Assembly (NCBI GenBank): GCA_033065855.1
Contig: JAVXUO010001488.1
Coordinates: 744,001 to 808,000, forward strand
DNA from: Escallonia rubra
Taxonomy: Eukaryota; Streptophyta; Magnoliopsida; Escalloniales; Escalloniaceae
DNA: 64,000 nucleotides
Direction: 5' to 3'
Both the position numbers and the translations under genes were made by a program. This document shows, one piece after another, positions 20,879 through 33,500 of this stretch; position 1 is the stretch's first letter, and each line of letters starts with the position of its first letter. Below the pieces are notes generated by a model. The model searched no databases and was not told the DNA's origin. It saw only the letters and a list, made by a program, of their open reading frames with translations.

Positions 20879-23800
20879 ATGGAGTTGAGATTCAATCAGG
20901 TCTTGGTATTTTTGCTATTTATAGTAGCATTGAATGGCTATGCCACGGCAGAGGTGGAAACCGAAATATTACAAAAGATAAGAGCTCCAGTGAGGGATGC
21001 TGGAGGTAATGTTATTGATGGCACGGGTACAGAAGATGCTTCAAATTCTGATAGCATGGCTAATGGGCTGGGTGAAAGGTATCGTGGGAATAACAGAGTT
21101 TCGGTGTCCACGGTTGCATTGTTCACTCTTGCAATGGCTGCAGTTACTGGTTTGGGTGCAGTGCCTTTCTTCTTTGTGGAGATTGATCCGCAGTGGGCTG
21201 GGATATGCAATGGAGTGGCTGCAGGGGTGATGTTAGCAGCAAGCTTTGACCTCATACAGGAGGGACAAGACCATGGTGGTGGCAACTGGGTTGTGATTGG
21301 TATTTTGACAGGTGGATTATTCATATGGCTTTGTAAGAAGGTGATGACTTAAATTTCATTTTATTTCCCTTGTTAGTTTAACTTGGTGTCTTTACTAGTG
21401 CAATATCTAATCTTGTCTCACATTTTAATTGTTATTTGTTCCTGTCAAGCACTATGGCTTGTAGAGTAGATGATGACTTAGCAGTTCCCATGAACTTTGT
21501 CACTGTGGTCATACTCTCACATCATTAAGTTCTTAACTATGTTTAGGTGAATGTTGCCTCAACTTTATGGACACGTTACATAGCATGTACTTCTCAAATT
21601 CTGGTGTCACATTAGTTGAGAAGAAACCTTTGTTGTGCATAATGTTGTTACGTTGACAACAGATGACAACGTTCTAGTTGGCAGCAGCATAAAGATGAAA
21701 ACTATTTAAAGTTCTAACTTCAATAGTAAGTTAAGGCCTTATTGCCATGAAGTCATTTGCAGCTATTACTTATCTTACATCTGCTAGATGGATACCGATA
21801 AAAAGTTCTCTTGGAAAGTTAGAATGAAAGCCCTCCAACAAAGTGCCTTTGTAATTTTGCATGGAGTCAAATTCTTCCTCCCTTTCTGTAGGAAAGTATC
21901 ATGCCCCAATTGTGTCTTTGGACGTAAATGGGCAATAGTATTGTGTTATCATTGACGTAGTGATGTTGAGGTAATTGCATTTACCCCTATCAGCAAAATA
22001 GATACATTTTACCTTGAACAAAGACAAACCAGAATACAAATTTCACCCATCCAGAGTTTTCACTTTCTAAATTCTCTTGTAGACATACTATGCGACATCA
22101 TGTTGTAGCAACTAGTAACTGGCATATTGGAGTAGAGGAAATTAAATCGATGAATGACATAACAAGTATACGTGTCAAACTAAAAACTGTTCATTGGTGG
22201 CACCACATAAAGGTTCCACTCATGTTCAAAACTTTCTTTACCTACCTCTTGAGCTCTTGCTTTTACTTCTTGACACCCGTCAGATTCCAGCCTACATGTC
22301 CGCATACAATGCTACACTAGTTTGGACCTCTTTTACCTATTGGGATACCCTTATTGTTTTGGTTTTGAGCTGAATTTGACAATCTTGGCCCTTAATTAGC
22401 TTCTTCAGTCGAGCTTATGTTGTACATTAGCATTATATGATATCTCAATTACGTATTTGCTTCCTCACTTTATGAACATTACTAAACAATAGCTATTTTC
22501 TATCTTAAGCTAGATTAAGGATCCTTTTCTTTCAGAATTTAGTGAAGGACTGAAATTTTCCTTGAATAGTAGTGAGTTAACCTTTCTCTCCCTATATTTT
22601 CTCTCATCACCCTTGAAGTCACGTCTCTACATGCAAACGCAATTTCAACACAGGTGTCCCTCACATGCCCTTGTTTCAAGGAAAGCCGTTTTTCTAGTCT
22701 CTAGCAAGAATGCACATAGTCTACGACTCTACGTTGATCAAAACAATGCATGTTCTCTTATATTCTTCGACACTCCTATTCCTGAAAAATGAGATTATTA
22801 GCTGTCCCTCATTTCCATGTCAGTGAGGCAGTTACCTTTTCAATCAAGATAGCCGATCCCTAGGTTGTTTTTTAGCCTATGATTGGTTGCAGGTTGTTAT
22901 ATCTTGTCTTTTTTCTGATGTTCAGTTCCTTGAGCAATATGGCGAGGTGAGTATGTTGGACATAAAAGGAGCAGATGCAACTAAAGTCATACTTGTTGTT
23001 GGAATCATGACCCTTCATTCTTTTGGGGAAGGCTCTGGTGTGGGAGTATCATTTGCTGGCTCTAAAGGTCTTTATCAGGGCATTCTGATAACTTTAGCTA
23101 TCGCAGTGCACAATATACCGGAGGGTTTAGCCGTGAGTATAGTTCTTGCGTCAAGGGGGGTTTCTCCGCAGAATGCAATGTTATGGAGTGTAATCACATC
23201 ATTGCCCCAGGTAATACAGTTCCATAGATTACTAGTTTCTCTTATTGTATAAGAATGTTTATTCCATTTGATCTCATGGAGCTGACTATTCTTTGCATGA
23301 GTTTTTGAAACTTAAGGCAGTTAAGGTCGTTCTCCTTCTGGATTTACAGATAATTCTTCGTAAAATTCTTTGCATAATTATTGTCTAAGAATGTTTATTC
23401 CATTTGATCTCATGGAGCTAACTATTCTTTGCATAAGTTTTTGAAACTTAAGGCAGTTAAGGTCGTTCTCCTTCTGGATTTACAGATAATTCTTCGTAAT
23501 GTTTGCCACATGGCGCTCGGATAATAAGGTTTAACTTGATTGTTTGAACCAATTATTTAGCTATGCAAGACAATGGCAAGCACATGTTAGTTCAATTTAT
23601 GCAATCCTAATGAGAAACCTTTTAGGCGGAAGTGTCCTTTTTAAAACATAAAACTATCCGCTTTTTAGTTGATCTTTTCCGTTATTCATGTTGATGCAGC
23701 CTATTGTAGCAGTGCCTGCATTTATATGTGCGGATACCTTCAGCAAGTTTCTCCCCTTCTGTACGGGCTTTGCAGCTGGGTGTATGATCTGGATGGTCAT

Positions 23801-26800
23801 TGCAGAGGTTCTTCCAGATGGGTTCAAGGTAATGTGCTTCAATTCCTTTCTTTAGTCCTTAATATTGAACACTTCTTCACTGTATATTGTATGGAAGATT
23901 AAGAGCCAAAAAAAGAGAAAGAAATTAAACAAAATATGAAGACTGTGCTTCAGAATTAAGTTGACTAAGTTTTACTCTAATAGTTGCCGAATTAACTAAG
24001 TCAGCAAAAGGATTTTTACCTCTTTTTTGCCAATTGTAAAGAATAGCTTGTTTTTTCCCTTCAAAATATCTATTACTCTAATGTATCTCCACTTAACGGG
24101 AATTTTGTTTAAAGTTCAGTTGGTTTTGTCAGAAGGATCCTCTTAGTGAAACTAGAATGTTCGACTAAGGGGAAATTTTTCACAGATTCCAATTTATACA
24201 TGGTGCTATAAAGGTGTAGAGCAAGCGAAGGACAAATATGTCAATTCGGGGTATAGGTTTGGCATTTTTAAATAGTAATGCAATGGCACTATGGCAGCCA
24301 CATGGTTTGGATGTGGATTAATGCTGTAGAACAAGCAAGGACAAATATGTCATTTGCTAGAATAGTAACAGACATGACAGTGGATGGAGAGAGTGCTACT
24401 TTAAATCATAGGTAGATTGAACCCCGTTTACTTTCGGGGTTTGGGGTGGTAGAATGAACGATGAATGGCGAAAAGCAAGTAGATATTACAATGAATCAAG
24501 CTTGGAATGGGATAAACCGAATCTACCTCGAAATTGCTGATACCTTGGAAGTTGACTCATTAAAAGAATGTTTCATTGGGATGTGTTTTTGAACGTCTAG
24601 GGGATGCTTTCACTTCTGAGGTTTATTTTATACTGGATGAGATCTCTGCTTTCCTTCACCACCACCCCTGCTATCAGACCATAAGATGGAGATAAATTGG
24701 AAAAAGACCAAAGATATGATCTATTTGGTGGGGAGATTATGAACTGAGAAAAACATAAATACTGATCTTTTGAATTCCACCGGTCTGTTTTTTATATTTC
24801 AACTTTCTTGTGTTCATGCTCAAATTTCTTGATACTGAACTCTTGATTCTTTTGGCTTTTCGGATGCTATAGGAATCGTCTCCATCTCATGTTGCATCTG
24901 CAGCTACACTTTCGGTTGCGTTTATGGAAGCTCTAAGTGTCGTCTTCCAAAATCTCAGCCACAATTTCAAGTGAGTCCGTATATTTTATTTTGAGTAACT
25001 TGTAATATGGAACTACTAGGATGATATTTACAACTTTTGCTGTGAATTTTTGACGTGTGAATTCGTTCTCCTCGGTCGTGCCTCCAAACACTAGGGTTTC
25101 GAAGATGCTCTGAACTTTAGCACTTGCTAGCTGTCCGGATATAGTTTCCGTTAAAGTCAGAACGAAGGCATGGAGGACGGTGTTGCTTTTTCTATTTGTA
25201 CTTTTCAGTATTCTTTGTTGCATATCATGAAATTTATCTTAAACTCTGGCTCAAGGAGCTTGGGGACGCAATTGGAAAGACATATAGTTGACATTCTAAC
25301 AATAGCCATCTAACAATCCATCTTTGCCTGGTCATGAGAATTAGTGGGAAGGGAAAGCAAGAGATCAGTGTGAGTGCGAGCCAAGAAACTTGAGACCAGC
25401 TTAGTTTTATGTTTGATCACTTTGACCTCTCTGGGGCAACTTAGGATGCCATCCACCCCCCACCCTCTTCTGGTTTGGGACTAACTTCCCTCATTGGGAC
25501 CTGACAAGACGGAGATAATGGGGGAAGCAAAATGACTGTTATGCACCTTCAAATTACTGTAGTTTGAAAAATTCATAGAACAACGGTTCTCTCTCTCTCT
25601 CTCTCACACGCACGCACGCGCGTACGTGCACACACACACACACAGAGTACTGGCCACATAGGTAGCTAGCAATTTGTGCTCTCCTAAGAAGCACGGACTC
25701 GGGTGCGGGTGCGGATTCGCGGATACGGCATTTTTGAAAATTTTAAGATGCGGGTGCGTCGGGGATACGGCATATTTTATAAATATTTTTTTAATTATAT
25801 ATACTTAGTATTTAATTTTTAAACAATTTAAATCTTAATAATCATAATATATGTGTTTGATATATGTGAAACGACATTAATATTCCAACAAAAGCACAGA
25901 GTTTTTAAGTTAAACGAGTTCTTTCGTAAATTCTAAAGCTTTCAACCAAATTAGTTAAGTTTAATGGGTTGTTCTATAAATATTAAAATTGTAAAACTGA
26001 ACATAATAAAGCTTTTATGTGGTATCACTTCTATTTCTATGAAATGTTGGTTGATTTATGTAATAACTTAACATTGGGGTCCTTAAATAATATAACAAAA
26101 CTAATAATATGTAAATAATATAACATAACAAGTCAATCAGAAGAAGATAACTTCACATATCGACGGTCGACTCTCTGGAAGCAGGCGCACGGCGCTCGCC
26201 GTAGTGGGTCGCCGGGACTCGGCGCACGGGGACGACGCAGTGGGTCGCCGGTAAGTCCCCTCCTCCTCCTCCTTCTTCTTCTTCCTTCTTCTTCTTCTCC
26301 TTCTTCTTCTCTCCAGTGTCTCCTCTCAGATTTTCAGTAGTCGCCGGAGTCCCCGATGGTCGCCGAGGTTCCCGATGGTCGCCGGGGTTCCCGATGGTCG
26401 CCGGTGGTGACAGATCTGAGCCGATACGCACCCGATCCGCACCCGGGATTTAAGAAATTAAAAAAAAAAATGGTGGACACGCACCGGTGCCGCACCCGAG
26501 GCGCACCCGTACCCGACGCGTATCCGGTGCCGGTGCTTCACCCTAAGTGCCGCACCGGTGCATCATAGGTGCTCTGTCTTCTCTGTCTTATTTGGTTCCC
26601 TCTCTTTTCTCAAAGTGCAATTTTGAACACGTGTATGTAATATCTTTTGGGAAGCTTAGTGTAGGAACAGCAACTTAGGATAAGTTATTTAATTGTAAAA
26701 GTACAGGGAAGAGCAAGGATTTAGTCAAAGAATAGTCGAGTCATTGCATTCAATTGTTGATCTTCTTGCCTTCATGGCCCATAATTAGAGATGCCAAAGG

Positions 26801-28903
26801 GTGGTGGTTGTTACATTTTTATTAACCGAGTCCAAATTGCTTGATAAGTAGTAATTTTTTTGGTGTTTGGTTTAGAGAAAGATAACAATCAATCAAATTG
26901 AGTGATAATAACTCTTGAAATAATAACATTGTGTCATTGAATTTGTGAAATTCGACCTGTGCGAAAAAGTGATTATGGTGAAAGGGGGCTTTGTGTGTGT
27001 GTGTGGGGGGGGGGGGGGGGTACATTGGCAGCGGCACTCATTTTGGAGAATATGTGGGAAGGAGAAGATGAGGTTTTTCTTCCTTAATTTACATACATAA
27101 CTCGTTGACTATGTGCTTCATGTATAGAAGAAGTGAATTGAGTTCTGATCTTATCTGCTATTTTTAATTGCTCTTTAGAATAAGAGAAATATATAGCATC
27201 ATTTGTCGCGTACGAGGTATCTATGTGTAGAAAAACTACTCACTTGGATTACTACTACGCTGTTATTGTTAATCACCTCACAAATGAGCCTGGAGCAATT
27301 TATATGCTGCTCAGTGTATGAATTTTAAATTGACAATGACTTACACACCCAATATGCTCTTACATTACATCACCAAGGAAACTCAATCTCCTACAAATGG
27401 TAGAATTTTAATTCAATTCAAGAACAAAGAAGAAAAGAAGAATCGACCGGGTAGTATACATGGGTTTTCAACCAGGATAATGCAATTTAGGCTCCGTCTT
27501 ACATAGAAAGGGGGACATGTCTGGCCTTTGATAAATAGTTGCAATTTCATCCAATACGCATGGGCGGACCTACGTGGTGACTACGGGGGGCTCAAGCACC
27601 CCCTGAAGTTTAAATTTTTTTTTTACAAGAAATCATATGCCATTGTTGCACTAAACAACTCTTCATCACTGGTCCACAATGGTGGTTTTGGGCACCCTGG
27701 TCACTAGACAGCTTATATTTCAGGCTAAGAGGCATGAGCCCGTAGCACGCGACCCACTTAACTGGAGATGTTGGACTCCGTATTTATCGAACATTTAGGA
27801 CGTGGACATTTTGATTTTGCGACATCCAACAGTGAATACTCACATGTATTTTTTTTTCTTTCGAAAATTGTACCTAGAGATTTTAAAAATATGTTTGATT
27901 AATTTGCTTGCCAATTCTTAAAATTTAGTTTAATTTTTGCACCCCCTAAAAATAATTTCTGGTTCCGCCCCTGCCAATACGTAGTTGATAGTTTGAACCA
28001 AGAAATGGAAGATGACAGAGAGATGTGACAAGTCATTCAGTGGCTTCTCTTGCATTTACTAACAAATTCTAATGACCTTTTGGATGCAGCTCGGAGGATA
28101 CTTCTGGCTTCCTTGTTTCACTACTTTTTGGTCTTGGCCCATTGCTTGGTGGCATTGTTCTTGTTTCATTGGCACTTGCTTTTCATCTTCAGCATGCTCT
28201 TCTGACTGGTGTAGCCTCTGGTGTTGCCTTTGTCCTTGGCTCTTGGCGGCCATTGCAATTACTTTTGTCCTCAAAGATGGGAGTTATTCCCCTCGTGCTG
28301 CTTCTTTCACTGGGGTCCGCATTTGTCCATCTATCAAGCTCCAGTGTCTTGAAGCTTGCAAGTCGCAAAAGGACTTCAGCAAATACCTTGTCTGCTGTAA
28401 CTGGCTTTTCTGTGAGCCCGCTGACCCTTCAGTCATTCTTGTCATGTGTAGCAGTTGCTCTCCACGCTCTCGCTGAGGGGCTTGCTTTGGGTGTTGCCGC
28501 ACCTAAAGCTTATGGGATGGGCCGGCACATGGTCCTTCCTGTATCTCTGCATGGACTCCCTCGGGGAGCTGCTGTAGCTAGTTGCATATTTGGGGCAACT
28601 GACAGCTGGTTCGCGTCCCTTGCTGCCGCTGCTCTGATTGGGTTTGTGGGCCCATTATCCGCAATCGGAGCCATTCTTGCTGGAATCGATTACAGTGGTC
28701 TGGACCATTTGATGGTGTTTGCATGTGGGGGATTGCTCCCATGTTTTGGTAGCATGGTAAGGAGAGCAGTCAGATTAGATACGAAAAAGAGCAGTTTTGG
28801 GGTCATGATGGGCGTGGTTTTTGCTAGTGTGTGCTTGACTTGCACAAAGTTGGTGTGCTTGCACACATCCTATTGCAACTCTGCACCAGAGGCCGTTAGA
28901 TGA
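20879..28903 (+). CDS. ZIP-family zinc/metal transporter (At3g08650-like)
   Basis: Five exons: 20879-21340, 22926-23210, 23700-23828, 24873-24970 and 28090-28903. Phases fit throughout and give 595 aa, the length I recall for the Arabidopsis relative. It starts with a signal-like hydrophobic segment (VLVFLLFIVALNGYATA). ZIP transmembrane signatures are clear: HSFGEGSGVGVSF and HNIPEGLAVSIVLASRG (the HNxPEG metal-binding helix), then a second set, HALAEGLALGVAAP and HGLPRGAAVASC. Family role: moves Zn2+ or other divalent metals into the cytosol from outside or from an organelle; substrate and membrane are not predictable here. Intron 4 is 3.1 kb because of transposon insertions, and intron 2 carries a 113-bp tandem duplication. 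Confidence 0.93.
23251..23499. repeat. 113-bp tandem duplication in ZIP intron 2
   Basis: 23251-23363 and 23387-23499 are the same 113-bp sequence with about two mismatches, separated by 23 bp. It lies in the intron between exons 2 and 3. Confidence 0.9.
25590..25645. repeat. CT/CA microsatellite
   Basis: A (CT)n run grades into CACGCACG and (CA)n units inside ZIP intron 4, just upstream of a hAT-like element. Confidence 0.85.
25676..26575. mobile_element. hAT-like element in ZIP intron 4
   Basis: Element 25683-26568 is flanked by GTGCTCT on both sides (25676-25682 and 26569-26575). Both ends are rich in CGGGTGCGG-type subterminal repeats in opposite orientation: left GAAGCACGGACTCGGGTGCG, right in reverse. 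Such repeats are typical of plant hAT elements. Between them are an AT-rich part and a GC-rich part with about three tandem copies of a CCCGATGGTCGCCG unit (26352-26405) and a TTC-rich tract. No transposase is present. The 7-bp rather than 8-bp match leaves one base unresolved. Confidence 0.7.
27551..27981. mobile_element. hAT MITE, 8-bp TSD, in ZIP intron 4
   Basis: Element 27559-27973 has a perfect 8-bp target duplication CCAATACG (27551-27558 and 27974-27981). Its short inverted ends read CATGGGCGGACC and, inverted, CAGGGGCGGAACC. Subterminal GCACCCCC-type repeats occur at both ends. It is 415 bp long with no coding capacity: a second hAT insertion in the same intron. Confidence 0.9.
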
Positions 28904-30500
28904 CGAGCGTGTCGTCGTGGAGGCAAGGTGGGATATCTAGTTTACTTGAGTGCCATTTTAGGCATAGCAGCTTGGTACTCGACGATTGAAGGCAAATGAT
29001 GCGAATACTAGTAACCCTGTTATACAAGAAGGTAACCTATAATAAATGACAGATCATTGTACGATGCAAGGGGAAAGAAGGCCCTCCATTTTCTTTTGTT
29101 GTACATTAGATTTGTGCAGGCTCATTGTACATGGCTGTATCGTGATTAACGAAGGTTTTGAAAATATAATACAAACTGACTTTTACAATCTTATCCTGCA
29201 TTTTGTTAAAGTTCTTAACACTTCAAAGCGGCGGAGTGATAGTTGACAGTTTACTTGACATATTGTTGCTCCACCGTCGAAATCTCAGTTTTTAGCATCA
29301 AATATATGCGCAGCAATAAGTTGTCCAATAAAGAAAGGCCTGTTTCTGTAATCTGGGGCAAATTATGTTTTTACCTGGTGAGAAACCCACCATCGCATTA
29401 ACAACAAAACCTCTGGTTCACAATGACAGTTAAATCTACAGTCTCACTCCTTCTTGTTGCCAAAAAAATGTTGTAGCGACACTATTCAAAGCCCTTGCAA
29501 TGACGTGGTCTTACAGATTTTACCGATGGTATGGACGAATTGAGTTGTGGATCTAGCCTCACCTTGAGTCTATTATAGGGATTCAAAACAAGTCAAACGA
29601 AGAAAACCTAATGGGGTGAGGGGGTGGAGGCGGGTGGGGGTGAGCTGTGTGTCGTGTGGGTGTCGCGGTGGCCAGATAGGGCGCTGTGCATGGGACAGTG
29701 CTGGGTTTAGTTGAGACGGTGTGTGGCGGCGGTGGAGTTAGGTGGGCTGAAGAAGGAGAAGGAGGTAGGCAGACAATTTTGCCCCTGACGGTTTTGTCTC
29801 CAAAGTTAGGGATTTAGACGAGAGTACTTAGTAATGGCCTAATTGAAACTCCAAACCCTTAATTGTAAAAATCCAACATTTGAGTCATCAAGTGAGGTTT
29901 CCGTGTACTTTTTGAGGGTACTATAATATAGATTTAACCCTAAATCCAATGATATTCATGGTTTACTAGAATTACCTCAAAAGCTTTGAGGCACAAGCCC
30001 GGGTTTACTGATGACATGCTAGACTTCCACGACAAAGGATAGTTGATGTTGTTCAGGCTACACGGTTGGAAGAAGCTACGTTACTCCTGCAAAGTTTAAA
30101 TCACATAAAAAGTGTTCATTGAATTTTTAATGCTTGGTGACAGAGTTTGGTCAGAGTTTCAGGCTTCATCTCCCAAGTGCGCGATCCTTACTGAATTGCC
30201 TTAAGTTCGTGCCCAAGATCACATGATCCAAGTCTCATGAGAGAGAAATTTGAGGTAACGCGAATCATATAAATTGCAACCAAGCAAGAAAAGGCTGGTG
30301 AGATTTACAAGATTTGTTTACTATTGACACGCCAAGACTCGGAACCAAACATGCTGTTCTTAAATTACAAATCGAGGTGTCTATGTTAAAAACTTTGGGA
30401 CAAATGTACTCTTCATCTTTTGCTATGTATTCTCCAACCCAGTGTGTCTAAAAAGGGCATCAAGGAGCGCTAACAAGTATATGAAAATGGAAGATAAAAG
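28904..30500. other. Convergent intergenic region (ZIP and VAL2 3' ends)
   Basis: It contains the 3' UTRs of the two convergent genes. The stretch 29610-29790 is G-rich like transposon interiors seen elsewhere, but no ends were found. No gene is supported. Confidence 0.4.
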
Positions 30501-33500
30501 CTAGGAGGAAGAATTTAGTGAAGGGTCAGTTTGACTTGGATCCGGCATGCAGAGCTCCTCATCACACCCCCTCTCCTGCTCTCGAAGTGCAGGAGCAAGA
30601 GAATGACCATCGTGAAGCCTACCCTCACTCTCTCCAGTGGCTTGAGGCAGTGCGTGTGATCCTGAACTTGCCTGTTGCTCAGAAATCAGGCTTGTAAGAC
30701 CATTCTGCTTCAGGTATGTCTCCAAAGGGAGGTTCGCTACTTGAAGAAGACCCATCATGCTCACACGGGTTGACATAATATTCAAGTCTTCCTCACGATG
30801 AGGATGGCTATTCAGATCCAGTTGTCCCTTAAACTGATTGTTGCTTTGACACTTGGATTGCGATTCACTTCCTGATTTGGCTTCATTCTCTAAAGGGTCC
30901 AGTTGTAATGTTCCTTGTCTAGAGATACTGTCCACTTCCGCTTCCTCCTTAGGACCCCACAAAAACTCATTCTTCTGGGCAATTTCTGCTTCGCGCTCTG
31001 ATTGACGCTTCTTCTTGCGCATCATTAAGGTTTTGAAACGGCGTTTAACTGTCATGCAGACATTGCAGGTGCAAGTAGGCTTGTGTTTGCCCTTGCCACT
31101 AGGTGGCTGGATGCATACAATGCAGGAGCAACCAGGCCTATGCCTTGGGTGTTTGGTAGTGGTCGCAACCAACGGTGTCTCTCCAATAACCGCACCACTG
31201 GGCTGAGCATCTAGGCTGGCAGATTCATGCTCCTGTGCTGGCCTGTTGCTTGCTGCGAGCCTCTGTTTTTTATAATCTATGCACAAAAAATAATAAAAGT
31301 TCAAGAATCTTGAAAGAAACCATGTGCGGTAAGGTACAAAGTTTCAGCAGGAAGTGACAAGCTTTAGAATGGAATTTGTGCCTGCTAGAAAAGTTCCCTT
31401 ACATGCACCACAACAAACACTTCAGGGGCAAAAATAGCTAGGACCCTCTTGAGCCACCCCCCCCCCCCCCTCCTCTCCCTCTCTTCCTGCCCGGGAGTGC
31501 GCATCCTGAACCATCATCAGGAAAAGAATGCAAGGGCAGCCCAATGCACAAGGCTCTGGCCACTGCAACGAGCACTCTCATGAAAATAGATTTGTTATAA
31601 TCATATTTACATTTTGGCCTGGTTATTGGGTTTTTGGGGTAAGTCCTGGTGACTTCCCCAGCTTGTGTCCACAGGAGTCCTGCCTACAATTTCATCTCGT
31701 AATAGCAACAAAAAGGAAGGGGGAGGGAGGAGGCAGGAGGGGGAGGAGAGAGAGAGATATTTAATAGACTCATATCACCCACTCCCCATATAGCAGATCA
31801 AGCCAGGAACCTAACAAATGTGCAATTTATCCTAAGGAGAGGTTATGTTAGATCCAACCCATCTCTTTATACCCTCACGTATAAAGACCGTCAACGAATA
31901 AACAAGACCACATTCTAAGACAACATCCCAGGCAACATCAGTGGGGTTAGATTTAACAGAGACAAACCAGAATCATACCCCTCATAAGTTTAAGAAGATT
32001 TTCAAGTTCCCTAGGGCTCAATTCGTCTGGTGCAGAACAGGAGCACCTGAGGATCACAAAAATGATACGAATAAGAGATACACACAATATATTGCATAAA
32101 TTTGTTCCTCGGATGGAGAAGTCATGGCTGACCTGCTTTGATCCCAAGCATTGGCCTGACATGTCCACTTAGAAGGGAGAAGAAAAGTAGGTGGTAATCT
32201 TCGCCACTTAGAGCAACTGTCGCATTGAGCCCACTGCTCTTGCTCCCTGTATGAAGTTATCAAGTGAACCACCAATTACATCAGATAAACAAACAGCATC
32301 TGAACTGAATATAGCACCATAATAATTGAACGTACTGAATTCCATAGCATTTGTTGTATACTTTGGCAGAAAAAAAAAAATCTAAGAAAATGATGCTATT
32401 GAAGGCTCCTACATCTTGAATATGATGTTTATGCTTAGACCTCACCATTTTATAACTATGGATTACCCAAAGCCTGTAAGATAAATAACTCAATTGTGAC
32501 CTACAGTTCCGATTGGAAGACAGCATCGTCCTTAGCATCCTCAGCACAAGGAACACCAAACGGAATTGCATTCTCATAGATCCGTGAAAGAAGTTTCTTA
32601 TAGGTTTCAATATTGCTCTAATGGGCCATAAGTCTTTCTCACGTGGGAAAAGTTTCCCTAAAAATTATTTAGTTAGGATCCTTTGTACGCAGAGCCGTCC
32701 CTGCATTCACAGTTGAAAAAACAGTACAATTTTCTGTAATAGGTTATAGACTCCTTACCCAGATAAGCGGACAGTGAAAATGCTCCTCTTCCCAAAGACA
32801 GGGGGTTCCTGTAAGAAAGAAAACAGGACTATTAGCAATAAGTCACGGTAAAACACCATTAGTATTGGGTGAGACTAGTCATACACCCGTTTTACTGTTT
32901 ACACAACCATTCAGATCTTATTTGTTCTAAAGCTAAAGCTCACTTTACATGCATTTCACAATGAATATACGTCCGTGGTGTTTAAATACTGAAAAATGTG
33001 TGTATATAGCTTCAACCCTAATGTAGCCCAAAAATGCCAACTAGAAGCCATGACTCAGTTGCAGGGATTTCCGTAAATTACTCGTACATTCCACTTTAGT
33101 TTTCCTAAAACTGCTAGTGGTCAGAACTCAGAAACTGGCTAAGAATGCTTATACACCAATTCACCAGCCAGTAAGACGATTAAATATTGCTTTGTCTAGA
33201 CTCAAAAATCTAAATAAGTTCTAAGGAAACAGGACCCAACTCTGCTTCCTACTGGGTTCAGCAACTTGATGTATCTGAAAATAGCATGTTACTTTTACAA
33301 AATAGATTACATTAACTTGCAGTATCTCTACGCATTTTCCATTTTTTTCATTCTACATTATCATTTGGGGGTTGGGGTCCGGGGGGGTGTTTGGGATGTG
33401 GGGGGGGGGGGGTGGGGGGGGTGGGTTGGTAAACACATTTGCACGGAATTGTTCAATACAAAGAATACGAAGCAATCAACAGAGAACTTGTATAAGGATG

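Noticed and set aside
26346-26405. Short tandem CCCGATGGTCGCCG units considered as a CRISPR-like array
   Set aside because: Contiguous imperfect tandem repeats inside a hAT-like element in a plant intron; no spacers.
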